The notes under the pieces were generated by a model, which was not told the origin of the DNA, ran no database searches, and saw nothing but the letters and a program-made list of their open reading frames with translations. Made by a program: the position numbers and the translations under genes. A stretch of 64,000 nucleotides of DNA from Nelumbo lutea (lineage: Eukaryota > Streptophyta > Magnoliopsida > Proteales > Nelumbonaceae), in the NCBI GenBank assembly GCA_022828595.1, contig JAKGHH010000002.1, forward strand, positions 112,232,855 to 112,296,854, given 5' to 3'. Shown piece by piece: positions 46,435 through 57,641 of the stretch (position 1 is the first letter of the stretch; the number at the start of each line of letters is the position of its first letter).

Positions 46435-48117
46435 CAATAGTCCCATAAAGCGAAAAAAAAAATTAGGGTTACTGTTCCACTTCTACCACCAGGGCTCGGA
46501 ACTCGTAAGGTGTCTTGGATTGGACCATTGAGAGTTCATTCATTGTACATGGCCCATTCACTTGCATTATGTGGCCCACTGGGGCACTAAATAGTAAATG
46601 CCCTTTCCCTACAAAGCAAGGCCGTGATCCACTGTATACCACTCGTTTGTCAGATCATATCACTGTTTGGTAGTTACGAGACGGGACCCACCCACAATCT
46701 AAGGAGATTTTTACATTAACAACTGTACTGTTGTTTTACACCGTAGCAAGATGAGATGAACTACAAATCTTCTTTGTGACTTGTGTTTTTGCAAGTTGCA
46801 GGGACGCACATGATGTGATGATGCACACGCACATCGGAGTGCCCTTAAATCCCAATCACACAGGTCTGACTTTTTGACTTTTGGGATGATAGATCATGGA
46901 ATAGAATTTTTCCATTTATGGAAGGCAAATGGACCTTTACTCTTCTCTGCCAAGAGCCAGCCCTACATCCCACATATTTTATAGTTTATATTATTCAAGA
47001 AGTCACCATCATTTCCAACCATAGGATACTACCTCCTCAATGGGGCCATTCGGTCGTGGTCAGAGTCAGACAAAGGAATCACCAAAAATTATTATAAAAA
47101 ATTGTGTAATAAAATAACTAAAATTAGTTTTATAAGCCTTAATCCCATATTAATTGTAATCTCATCTTGGTTAAGAATTTTTTAATATAAAAAAGGGTTT
47201 TCTTTTCCCTCATCTGTGGACTAATTAAGAGAATTTTTTTGTGGGCTTCTTTACAAGTGGGCCCAAAGTCCAAACCACTTTTTCGTATATATTTTTTTGG
47301 GATACAGCGCAGAGTTTTAATTTTTAATTCTTTATTTTTTTAATTACTAAAAAACAAATTCTGTTTTAAAGTTAAAAGATTACCTTGTTTTGGACTAAAA
47401 AATAAATAAAAATATGGATTGGGAATGAGACAAAAAGCAACAACTTCGAAAGCTCTTGTCTTTTGTACAAAAAAAATAGTAAAATAAATAAGCTACACTG
47501 ATGTGTATGCATTAATACCTTATTATATGTTTGTGTGGTACCAAACCCAAAATCTCCCGCATTGGATTACACGTGCCGAACTAGTATAGTAGTATTAGTC
47601 TCTTAATTATAATCTTATTGTATCTTAGGAACCTTCTCTTTTAATTTTCTAATTAATTACTTCATTCTTGGGTCAATTTCTCTTTTTACCCGAAATACCC
47701 ACAAAATCGTTGGCTTCATTTACATTGAAGTAGGAACATGTAGCCCCACCCCCACCCTGCCACAAAACTAACAATGTGGAACGTGTGTGGACGCAGGATG
47801 CTGCAACTGAGAGTTGGGGATTGATCCTCACGTGTTGCCTTATGTTTTTCTCTATTTTGTTTCTTTTCTACTCACACACCAAAAGCACAAATGCCAACTT
47901 CTCTCCTTCAATTATATAGAGAAGAACTGTTAAAGAAGAAAACGGCATTGAAAATTTTGTCCTAATCTTGTATAACTAGGACAAGCCTCCACTGATACAA
48001 CTCTGAATTCTTTCTTTCAATTGTTTATAAATTTGAAGAACCAATCAAACCCATTACCCAATACAAATATTAAAAATAAATGCTTCTACAGTGTTAGAAG
48101 TAAAAGCTATAAAGAAT
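46435..48117. other. AT-rich intergenic sequence
   Basis: No gene or transposon recognised until element C starts. Confidence 0.5.
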
Positions 48118-48790
48118 GCTTGGGAGAAGTTTCTCTCCGGTGCTGAAAAATTTATGAAGACCGAGAAGTTGTTTAACCCCAAGGTAGATGCCCATAAGGA
48201 GAAAAGAGGAATAGGGAAGATGAAGAAGTTAGCTGCAGTAAGCATCAACACGAAAGAAGTGTAAGCCATCAAGGAGAAACAAGTCTTTAAGAAAGAAGAG
48301 AGTCTCCATCTAGGGGTTCTAGATCAGGTCGGCGATCCAAAGCCCCACTTGTTGAAAGAACGTCCTATACCCCCCTCAATGCGAACCGAGGTGAAATACT
48401 GATGGCCATCAAGGATTCTTCCTTTGTCAAGTGGCCGCCCAGGTTGCGGGGAGATCTGGCGACCAGGAACCTGAATTACTATTGTCATTTCCATCGTGAC
48501 ACTGGGCATAGCACTGAGAACTGCTGAAACCTCCACAACGAGATTGAAGAGCTTATTCGTCGTGGGTACTTGAAGAAGTACATCTTGCGTGAAGGTAGAG
48601 AATCAACAGACCACCAAGCCAACCAAAGAAGAGAGGCTCCGAGGTCAAGCAAGCGAAATGATTAGCCACCCCAACAGTAGCAGTCGCCAAAGGACAGACC
48701 GATTCACGGGGTGATCAACATGATCACCGACGGGTCTATTGTTGCGGGGTGTACCATTGTGACAAGAAAGACCTCAGTTCGAGAGCTTGA
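48118..48790 (+). pseudogene. gag: C-terminal gag fragment of element C
   Basis: Begins at a KFLSGAEKFMKTEKLFN-like block. Then a basic stretch, the block GILMAIKDSSFVKWPPRL, and the zinc knuckle YYCHFHRDTGHSTENC followed by a TGA. Then EELIRRGYLKKYILREGRES and a HGVINMITDGSIVAGCT block. Frames are broken. Confidence 0.75.
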
Positions 48791-49190
48791 GCATGAAGCG
48801 GAAAATCCACCGAAAAGACCTTGGATCGAAGAGCCCATCTACTTCATGGAGGATGATGCCCGTATTATACAGTATCCCCATGATGATGCCCTCGTTGTCA
48901 AGTTGGTCATTAATGACTTCGAGGTAAAGCGGATATTGGTGGACTTAGGTAATTCCACGGATATCCTTTTTCTAAAAGCTTTTGAAAAACTACAACTACA
49001 ATGAAGTGATATGCAGCCAGTTAACTCATCGTTAGTAGGGTTCAATGGAGAAGTGGTTAGGCCCCTTGGACGCATCACAGTGCTAGTTACAACAAGAACC
49101 TGGCCCAACTTAGTGCTCTTCGAGCACACCTTACTCGTGGTCATGCTTCGTCCCTCTACAACGCAATTTTAGGTTGACCTATTCTGCATG
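48790..49190 (+). pseudogene. Retropepsin domain of element C (decayed)
   Basis: EEPIYFMEDDARIIQYPHDD, ALVVKLVINDFEVKRILV, then DLGNSTDILFLKAFEKLQ at the active-site loop; the D-T/S-G motif is D-L-G. A TGA follows LQLQ. Later blocks (RPLGRITVLVTTRTWPNLV) are frame-shifted. Confidence 0.75.
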
Positions 49191-49381
49191 CCCTCCGTAC
49201 AGTCGTGTCGACTTACTATCTGGTGTTGAAGTTCACGACAGACTGTGGAGTAGGGGTTGTACGCGGTGACCAGTTGGAATCGCATAAGTGCTATGTGACC
49301 GTGTTGAAGGGCAAGGCGAAATTGGCTGACGATGTCGAATTAGAGCCTCCACCCAAACATACAGAGGAGTGAGCTGCCCCA

Positions 49382-49707
49382 ATGGAGGAAACCGCCCATA
49401 TCCGAGTCTTTGAAGATGACCCGGCAAAGACCCTTCAGATCGGTGCACTAATTAGCGAACCACTCAGATCACAACTGGTAAGCTTTCTACTTGATAATTT
49501 ATATATTTTTGCTTGGTCCGCGGCAGAAATACCCAATATTGACCCTAGCATAATTACTCATAGACTTAATATGGACCCATCAGTCAGGCTAATTAGACAA
49601 AGAAAATGGAACCTCGCCCTAGAGCGGTGGAGGATAGTTAACGAGGAGGTCGAGAGGCTCCTCGCAGCAGACTTTGTTAAGGAGGTCCAATACCCGAGCT
49701 GGTTGGC
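49382..49707 (+). pseudogene. RT N-terminal fragment of element C
   Basis: ALISEPLRSQLVSFLLDNLY, IFAWSAAEIPNIDPSIITHR, LALERWRIVNEEVERLL, ADFVKEVQYPSWLA. The reading then ends abruptly at the junction with the antisense ORF region, where A continues with NPVLVKKANGKW. Confidence 0.78.
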
Positions 49708-50200
49708 CTTACCTAGATGATTGATTGTGTGGTTTTGGCCTTCTCCGGCTTCCATGTGAGCGGTTGAAGATCGAGCTGGGGAAATGCATGCCTTTCTATC
49801 CAACGGCAGACCTTGAAACCTTAGCGGAAAGTTGAAGTAGCTATTTCGTTCACAAAATTCTTGAACTTAGGAAAAGTCTTGTAAGCTTCGATAGCGTGAT
49901 CACCTACTTCCTTTAGCTCCTAGGAGAAGATAGCCTCACGCTCAGCAAGGAGAGCCTCCTTATCCTCAATCTCCTTTTCTAGCTCATGGATACACTCCTT
50001 CCGCTTTGACTTTGCCTCCTGCTTCATCACCAGTTCGACAGCCCTTATCGTCTTGGACTAGCACTCCGTCGCTTTCGACTCAGCAGCCAAAACCTTGGCC
50101 TCCAATACTTTCGCTTTTGACTCCCATATTTGTAACAACTCCATTTGACGGTCGGACTGCTTCACTAGCGAGTGAATCATCGAGTTTGTCTACAAAAGAG

Positions 50201-50261
50201 CTGCATCGATTAGTAAGGCAAGAAAAGCATAAAGGACAGAGAAGCGAAGTTAGAAACATAC
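50201..50261 (-). other. Possible second intron in the antisense ORF of element C
   Basis: Donor AATGGTG|GTATGTTTC and acceptor AATCGATGCAG|CTC, 61 nt. It separates the SKYARMPRSKLVATTWGHLM block from the coiled coil. It is short for a plant intron, and the frames nearby are disturbed, so it is tentative. Confidence 0.4.
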
Positions 50262-50667
50262 CACCATTAGATGACCCCATGTAGTGGCAACGAGCTTAGA
50301 GCGTGGCATCCTGGCATACTTTGACACCTCGGCAGGGAAGACGGTTTCCTTGCTCTTGAGAGTGGCAACCCGAGAACCAAAAATACTTTGACCTTCCTCG
50401 GGGCTGCACTGGAAGCAATGACCTCGGGTTGGACGGGCTGGGTCTCAAACTCCTGGGCCACCTCGGGCTCGTGGGCTGTCGACCTGGTTCCCTGGTCATC
50501 CTTGACCAGGTCGATGACGGGTGCATCCTCTTTCCTCATCGGGACTACAGGTGCAGTGGGACTAGCAATGGGCTCGACAGCTTGGGGATCACTACGAGAT
50601 GCCTTTCTCTTTTTCCTTTTCTTCATGTTGGTAAAAAGCTTGGAGATAGGGATATCCGCCATGGTAC

Positions 50668-50746
50668 CTGCAACCAGATACAGACTTAGAATGAAACCAA
50701 TGAGAAAGAAAAAGTCCAAGTGCATGAAACCGAAGTGGAGACCTAC
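50668..50746 (-). other. Predicted intron in the antisense ORF of element C
   Basis: Donor AGTCCGA|GTAGGTCTCC and acceptor CTGGTTGCAG|GTACCATGG, 79 nt. Joining gives VGLSPSTMADIPISKLF (phase 1), the same position and phase as 33022-33105 in B. Confidence 0.62.
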
Positions 50747-51996
50747 TCGGACTCAGCCCTACATTAACCAACTTCTCCTCAGCAAGGAAGTTGTCAATTT
50801 CCAACCTGAGCTCCACCCAGGCATGGATCCGTTCGCTTATGTCCTTATCTAACTTGACGTCGAGGTCACTAATGGATGTCCTCCAGTGCGTCAGAAACGG
50901 CCACCCCCCCAGCCACAATGACAATAAAGTAACGTCTCTTCCAGGCCGAGACTTTGTTGGGGAGGCCGTGCAGGATCTTGTACCCAGGTCGGGGGGTTAG
51001 GTAGTAGCTACGGTGTTCGAAAGAAGGAAGGCTAGCAGAATTCTTCTTAATAGAACAAATCGAGCTAAAGGTATACATGGTCAAGGGTTTACCGTAGTAA
51101 TGGAATAAAGAAATGGTACCTACTATGGAACGAACTGAGTTTGGGTGAAGTTGACCTATGGTTATGTTAAAAAATTAAAGATTTTCTACGATAAACGGGT
51201 GGAGCGGGAAGAGTAGCCCGACTATCAACTGCTCCTTGAACACCACGACCTCGTTAGGATCGTGGTCCCAAGGGTATCCCTCCAAAGGGATACACCAGTC
51301 ATGGTCATCAGGGAACTTGTAGTATTTGGCCAGTGTCTACAGCAACTCCATAGTCATCACGGAAGGACCGAAGCAGTCCGACCCCGACCTCCGAGAACTA
51401 CGGAACTCAAGGCTTCTTTCCCAAAGCCTCCCCACTCTTCTGCATGGGAATCCACCTCGAGCAAGCTAGGCTCAGAACCTCATGCCGAGGTGCCCAGTTC
51501 GGCAGGACCAGATTCTACTACTTGGCCCGAGGAGTCCACCTCAGTCCCACTCGACTTGCCACTAGCATTCAATAGGCTACCACTGCTAACACTTGACATC
51601 ACAATCAAAGGGAAGCAAGTTGAAACGGAGGCTTACCTAAACCGAAGAAAGGAGGAGATGACTTCAAAGAATGAGAACAGATGACACTAACCTAGAAGTA
51701 GACACACAAGCTCAAAACACAAACGCACAGATCATGACGGAGAAAATGGGGACCCCATGGCCCCTATTTATAGCCACTGTAGTCGGTTTTTGATGGACAA
51801 GATTGATGTAATCCAATGGCTCCCATGAAAACCGGTCGTACTCCTATCTAGGGAGAAATTAGTTGAGTGCATATTTTGACATTTTCAGGGTTGATACATC
51901 CGCGTGGTGTCTACGCGTCCCTAGTACGTGATCTGGTTTCCTAGTTGAACTAGAGGGGACGCTGAGAACAAACTGCCAGGTCGTAACCCATGCGCG

Positions 51997-52010
51997 AGAG
52001 TGGGGGCAAT
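51997..52010 (+). other. Polypurine tract of element C
   Basis: AGAGTGGGGGCAAT precedes the LTR start TGATGAGGGG. Confidence 0.68.
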
Positions 52011-52634
52011 TGATGAGGGGTGATTTGGCCCGACCTGATAAACAGTGGACACGTGGGTGTAGACTACCGACTGGACAATGACTTAGCAGTATGCCCACCT
52101 CAGCAAGTCAAGTTACTTCGGAGTCCCAGCCACCTCCAAAAGCACCAAACTCTGGGGACCTCAAATGGTTGAGAATGTTAAAAGAGATATGCAGTAGGTT
52201 CTAGAAAATTGCTATCTCCGATTTTTCTGGGGTCACGACGCGGAGCTATAGGCCTTATCTGCATCCCACCTGAATCGGATGGACACAATAAGCGCTATCA
52301 GCTAGCACATTATCCCCCTATCGGAGCAGAACGGACTCCCACTTATCCAGCTCGAAGATCTTCGAAAGGCTTCATGAGGCCCACAACAACTTAACTATAT
52401 AAGGGCACTCACCCCATAGCTGAAGGTACGCGTGATTAAGTCATTCTAGCTCTCCGCTTTATTGATTTACAGATCACAAATACCTATAGAGAACTGACTT
52501 AAGCATCGGAACAACCTCGCCGGGTTAGCCACCCTGAGTTCTCTAATCCTTCTTTCTTGAAGTTTGGGTGATCCACTTGGCAACCAACATCCGAGCTGCC
52601 TTATAGCTAGAAGCATCCAGATCGCGCACGACCA
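52011..52634 (+). repeat. 3' LTR of element C
   Basis: TGATGAGGGGTGATTTGGCC to GCGCACGACCA, 624 bases; TATATAA at 52396-52402. The last 150 bases (AAGCATCGGAACAACC, GGGTTAGCCACC) match the B LTRs best. Confidence 0.88.
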
Positions 52635-52876
52635 AAGCTTAATCTCGAACTTGGGCCTCATATTTTTCTGTTAAACAAGTTTGAATAACTAGATATTCAA
52701 CTTAGATTAGCTTGAATCCACCCCTACTCCTTTCCATTGGTTATCATTTTTCTATCTTTTTTTTATTAATTTAATATTGATTTGTTTCAAGAATTGTTTT
52801 GACCAATAATAACATGAGCCTTTGATTATTGAATTTTGAAATTGTTTTTTAACTTGGTTATTGATCTCATGCTAAG

Positions 52877-53005
52877 CACATTTTTTGTCTTTATAGAGCT
52901 ACACAATGGGGGGTAACCCATCCCCTAACATTGGTGGCAGCAAGATTTGATCCCAGGTCCCCCCAACAACTAGTCAAAGAACCTACCAAGTCACCATCAA
53001 TTGGT
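52877..53005 (-). mobile_element. tRNA-related SINE with perfect 12-base target duplication
   Basis: Bracketed by TCTCATGCTAAG at 52865-52876 and 53006-53017. Minus strand: GATGGTGACTTGGTAGG (box A), CTGGGATCAAATC (box B), then GCCACCAATGTTAGGGG, ATGGGTTACCCCCC (a short hairpin), ending AAAGACAAAAAATGTG. Its 3' half resembles the SINE at 17501-17628, so the two look like one family. Confidence 0.85.
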
Positions 53006-53017
53006 TCTCATGCTAAG

Positions 53018-53999
53018 AAGTCGATTTATGGACTTCTCATAATATATAAGATATATGAAAAGAGATAAGTTTGAAGCCTAATATATAAGTTGATTTATGG
53101 ACTTCTCATAACAAACCGGATGGGGTTGATTAATAATTAACTAAATGTCCAGATTTCCTATTCACATATTCCTATTGACCATTTTTTAACTCAATTAAAT
53201 ATGACCATCTATCTTAGAAGTCTAGTCTTATCCAATAACAGAAGAAGATGTGTAGCCCTATTCTTTGGTGCACGAAACTAGGGTTGCCATTGTACTAGAT
53301 ATTGGTCCAACCTAATCTAGGCCAATATAATTTATCTTAATACTTATTAATATAAAAAATTTAAAAGTCAGTTTTAGTATTATTGATAAACATCCACTAA
53401 GAAGAGAAGATTTACCTAAAAAACAAAATCCATATGATTATAGTAAGTAACTAGGATGTAGTGTAGTGGTAGATTAATGGCCATTACTATTTAATGACTT
53501 GGTTGTATAAGTATAGGTTGAAGGCATGCTTTGAGAGGGTAGGTTTTGCTCACTAAAGGCGATTGAAGATGTTACAGAAGGTTTCAAGTCCTTAAGAGCT
53601 TAGAGAATTGTTAAGAATGTGATATTGAGTACTAGAACTAGAGGAATCTAAAACATCATTCAAGTCCTTTAGGTCCACTACACTAAGAACCACACTTGGG
53701 GGGGGGGTCCTCATTCTACATTTTCTTCTCGCAATGTCCCTTCCAGGTGTGCTAGAGGGTAATTGCACCATAAATGAATCACTAATGGTCTTGTAGCTAG
53801 AATTAGAGTTGATCCCCAAATGACTAGTTTGGGTGAGAAGTATTGAACATAGCCATGTCCATACTAAGCTAAATAGGTCTCACTTAATGGCAAGGAAAGA
53901 AACAACAGTGAAGAGTTTTAGGGTGAGAGTTATAAATCAAGCAATCACTAGTAATCTTAGAAGAGGATCTTGCTACATTGGTCTTGAGAGGGAGATGCC
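53018..53999. other. AT-rich intergenic sequence
   Basis: No gene supported. ATTTATGGACTTCTCATAA occurs twice (near 53026 and 53094). The minus-strand ORF at 53592-53819 matches no family I know. Confidence 0.5.
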
Positions 54000-54465
54000 T
54001 CTAAGGCAATGCTAGATGAAAAAAATGGACCCACGATGAAAGCCCTTAAAAGCTTATTCCAAAAGTATTTCTAACTAAGATTTGGGAGCACAAAGTATAC
54101 ATTTGAGGGAGAAGCTAGGGATTCTATCAGGTCTTTATACATCAACGAGCAAGTGAAATTGCCAAACTTGTTAGGAGTCTAGATAATTTTTCCCTCTAAC
54201 ATGTGCTTTCTATTGATAGGTGAAGGGAAATGATGCAATCTATGATATGTAGCTAAAAAATATCAATGACAAACTCCCTATTCCAATTAATAGGCTGGAA
54301 AAATTTGGTGTGCAATAACATGACCAACCACCCGTTGAATATTTTCCACCTAAGCCCACATAGAAAGAAGCTCTAACCCTAAGAAGACTATCCAAATGGA
54401 GGAAGTAGCATGCTGATTTACTATTTATAAGATCTTCATAAAGCTTATATATCTAAACCAATGTA

Positions 54466-54757
54466 TTCAAAACCAGAATGGACCGGACGGTTGGATTGGA
54501 AAAACGGGAACCGGTCACTTGAGTGGTTCCATTTCAGCCCATAACCATTTTTTGGCCAAAAATCATTGATTTGGTCATCGAATCACTAACATGGGTGGTC
54601 GAACCGTTGATTTTGGCCATTTTTTATTTATTATTATTATTTATTATTGTTTTTTTTTTATGTTAGAATGGGCCATCCATTTGGTTTGAACGGTCAGACT
54701 GTTCGACTTGGGGACCAGACCCAAAACGGTTCCCTGTCCGGTTTGGTTTTAAAAACC
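54466..54757. mobile_element. ACCGG-rich element, copy 3
   Basis: Same orientation as copy 2: TTCAAAACCAGAATGGACCG to CCTGTCCGGTTTGG, TTTTAAAAACC, with a T-rich centre. It lies inside LINE 2 and is inverted relative to copy 4. Confidence 0.68.
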
Positions 54758-55134
54758 TTGACCTAAACTAAAGAATAGAGCCCTATAAGTTATTTTTGTT
54801 GCAAGACAATCTGCAACCTAGCTTCATAAGGATAGCAATGTTCTTTAAATAAACATCACAGAATCCCAAGCCTCCCTAATCCATTGGTTTGCAAAAAGAC
54901 TCCCGAGCCGGAAGATAGCCTGTGGCAAATACTTTTGGGGATAAGTTTCATAGCCATATAATAGTTAGGGAGCACTAAGAGAGAGGGCTTAATAAGGATG
55001 GCTATGCCTTCATGAGAGAGGCACTTGGATTTCCATCTTCCCAACTTGTTCTAGAATTTCTCAAATCAAGAAGTTAAAATCTACCTAGTTTGATTATCGT
55101 TCTACTTTAAGTTTTGTACTCCTTCCAACAAGGT

Positions 55135-55449
55135 CTTTAAAACCGAATTGGTCAGGGAACCATTCTAAGGTCCGGTTCTCAAGTCGAATGGTCAAACCGT
55201 TTGAACAAAATGGATGGCCCAACAAAATGGATGGCCCGTTCTGACAAAAAATAAAAAAAAAAAAGTAAAAAACGGCCAAAAACCATTTTCTAGGTTGACA
55301 GGTCGGCAGTTCGACTACCCAGGCCAATGATTCACTAACCAAATCAATGGTTTTTAACCAAAAAGTGTTTTTGGGCTGAAACAGAACCGACCAAGGGACC
55401 AATTCCCAATTTTTCCGATCTAACCATCTGATATGATCCGGTTTTGAAA
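55135..55449. mobile_element. ACCGG-rich element, copy 4 (inverted)
   Basis: Opposite to copy 3: CTTTAAAACCGAATTGGTCA to GATCCGGTTTTGAAAG, with the A-rich centre AATAAAAAAAAAAAAG. A small duplication, AAAATGGATGGCCC, occurs twice near 55207-55235. It lies inside LINE 2. Confidence 0.68.
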
Positions 55450-56639
55450 GCATTGCCTTGCAAGATTTAGAGACTCTCCCTAGTACATCTTGGTGTATTA
55501 GTTCTAAAAAGGATATTTAATTTATTGAAGTTAAATTCCTGTCCACTCAAGTGTGTCATCATTCAGTTTTGACCAAAAGAGTCTTAAGAGGACACCAATG
55601 TATCACCCCTAGATGGGACAAACCCCTCATTTTTGAATCCACTAAGAATAAGCCATTCTAAGAGGGGCAATGCAACAATGTAAAAGGTAGAAGATTTAAT
55701 CTGAGAAGCCTCTCAATTAAGGGCATGCATCAAAAAGGCCCAATCAACCCAATGACAGGCCTTAGAAAGGTCCAATTTTAGTAGCAAATTCCCATACCAT
55801 CCTTTTGAGTGGTGCATGGTATGGACAACTTCCCCAGAATAACTCTATTGTCATAGATTTGAGGACCCAGGATGAAGGCACTCTACAAAGGGGAGATTAA
55901 TTTGTTCAATATATATTTAAGGCATGATACTAGAATTTTTGCAACCATTTTGTAGGTGACATTAGCTACACCAATGGGCCAGAGATCTACACTGGTCTCA
56001 AGGCTACTTTTCTTGGGGATGGGCACAATGTTAGTCTCATTCTGGATTGGACAAGGCCTCTTATCAAATTGACAAAGTCTACTCCAACTATGTTCCAATG
56101 CTTAGTATGTATTAAAAAAAAAAAGAAAGAGGAGGCACCAATTGTGCCTAGTGCCTTATATGGCCTAGTAAAATTTAGAGCATTGAGAATCTTATTACAC
56201 CAAGTGAAATGTGGTGGGCCTTAGAAGCCCACAATTATTCATCATGTTGATAAAATCCATGCAACTAGAGGCTTGAAAATCATGATTCATAACCCCCGTC
56301 ATTTTCTAAATGAGAAATGATACTATTCAAGTCCCCCAATAGTAGCCCACAACTTGGATAGAGACTATTGCTTATGTTAACAATACAACCCCATAAATCA
56401 ACTCTTTGAAAATGACAAGGATTACCATAAGCATAAGAATGAAACCAATCATTGAACACTAGCAACTATTTCACATGTAGAACAATTAAATCTTGATCAC
56501 ACTTGTGAAACACAAAAACAGAGGACAACTTCATTAGTGTAATTATAAATTCTTTACAACAATCTTCTTGAGGCCTCCACTAAACATTTTTTTCCTATGA
56601 CAAAATGGATGATTGGTTTATTTTGTAAGAGGAGCTTAA

Positions 56640-56768
56640 GGCTATGTTTGGTTTGAAGGAAAAGGTAGGGAAAGGAAGGGAAACATAAAGAAACCTATAC
56701 AAGGTTTGTAAAAGTTTCCCTACATTTCCCTTCCTTTCCCTACTTTTTCCTTCAAACCAAACACAGCC
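56640..56768. mobile_element. GGCTATGTTTGG MITE, copy 3, inside LINE 2
   Basis: GGCTATGTTTGGTTTGAAGG to CCTTCAAACCAAACACAGCC; the interior is also self-complementary. It splits the LINE 2 endonuclease between SFKAFPQSL and LLLQNKPIIHFV. Flanks are TAA and CAA, close to a TAA duplication. Confidence 0.85.
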
Positions 56769-57101
56769 CAAGTGATTGAGGAAAAGCCTTGAAGCTCATC
56801 ACACCCTGGCAATTCCATGCAATGAAGCTCATGAATGACACCAATGGTGGCAATTCTGAGCTTGCCACCTCACCTCTAAGTCCATCTGAACCATCTTGCT
56901 AATAAAAGCGTGAGGTCGAGAGGCGCTTGTGATGAGCTCATTTCTTAGGGTTTTTCTTAGCAATGTTTAAAAAATCGACACACGTATCAGGCCATATCAC
57001 CAGTATGTATATCAGGGGCTTCCCAATATATCCCTACAGGAGGTGTTTTAGGGCCCCAACCAGTTCAAAGGATGGACAGACCTTAAACCAGCCCCTTGAA
57101 T

Positions 57102-57170
57102 CAGATTCAAAAAAAAAAAAAAAAAAACTAAAAAAAGACTAAAAAAAACCAAAAAAAAAAACTACTGATA
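57102..57170. repeat. A-rich low-complexity tract
   Basis: Runs of A broken by single C, G and T bases (AAAAACTAAAAAAAGACT). Confidence 0.8.
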
Positions 57171-57641
57171 GACCACTACCAACATATCAAGCATATCAAT
57201 ATTTTGAACCTTGGTTCTGAGTACCGACAACTTTCCACTGTAATCTTGTCATTGGAAAGCCCATGTCCATTATGGTTATTTTTTAGTCATGTTTGTCTTT
57301 CTTTTACCAAGTCAAAGAGAGATACCAGGCTCTAGGTCCATGGAATTGAATGCAATCTCCATGGGCCCATCTTCCAAAGTAGGAGAAGGAACATGGCCCA
57401 TCTTTAAGTTTTCCATCCACAACTGATAACAGAAGAGATGATGGTCATTTTCCCAAATATGATCCTTGGAATTCAACAAAGAAGTAGGAGAAGTTTTCGA
57501 GTTATTCTCCACTAGCATAGGAATTGGTTGACCCACGTCACTTTTAATGTTGGTACCAACAATCAGCCATATTTGTTTCGCCCTATGGTGGAGGAGCCAC
57601 CAATCCATCTCCATCTCCCTGGAGTAGAGAAAGGCGGCGTG

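Larger units (their letters stand above)
49720..51599 (-). pseudogene. Antisense ORF of Tat element C (fullest copy, decayed)
   Basis: Read leftwards from the ATG at 51599 (MSSVSSGSLLNASGKSSGTE). Parts: an acidic N-terminus, the PF04195-type domain (remnants TFSSICSIKKNSASLPSFEH, RSYYLTPRPGYKILHGLPNK, VSAWKRRYFIV), and a helical linker (HAWVELRLEIDNFLAEEKLV). An intron (50668-50746) precedes TMADIPISKLFTNMKKRKKR, whose basic patch could act as a nuclear signal. A coiled coil follows (MELLQIWESKAKVLEAKVLA; HELEKEIEDKEALLAEREAI), then DHAIEAYKTFPKFKNFVNE and a C-terminal GFKVCRWIERHAFPQLDL block matching that of A. It contains stops and frameshifts. Function unknown. Confidence 0.72.
48118..52634 (+). 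mobile_element. Ty3/gypsy Tat-lineage LTR retrotransposon C, truncated
   Basis: Starts within gag, at the block matching EKFLSDAKNFMRTEE of B. It keeps the zinc knuckle, protease and the first RT blocks. Near 49707 it jumps directly into the 3' end of the antisense ORF, losing RT core, RNase H domains and integrase. It ends with a polypurine tract and 3' LTR (52011-52634). It is more diverged from A and B than they are from each other, and keeps the most complete antisense gene. Confidence 0.9.
54000..57620 (-). mobile_element. L1-type LINE 2 (heavily decayed, broken by MITEs)
   Basis: Minus-strand pieces in order: a possible ORF1 tail (57312-57620), the endonuclease start MSFIAWNCQGVMSFKAF at 56832, LLLGDLNSIISHLENDGG (56280-56400), RT entry ETNIVPIPKKSSLE and PIGVANVTYKMVAKILV (55883-56070), a LDLSKACHWVDWAFLMHA block near 55740-55790, the thumb WKSKCLSHEGIAILIKP (54856-55040), and a tail LRWKIFNGWLVMLL near 54330. 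Boundaries are uncertain. Three small elements are inserted: 56640-56768, 55135-55449 and 54466-54757. Confidence 0.75.

Noticed and set aside
5863..52634. Tat elements as active or as Copia elements
   Set aside because: RT-RNase H precedes integrase, so they are Ty3/gypsy, and all frames are broken, so none can be autonomous.
53592..53819. 75-residue minus-strand ORF as part of LINE 2
   Set aside because: No match to LINE RNase H or zinc blocks could be seen.
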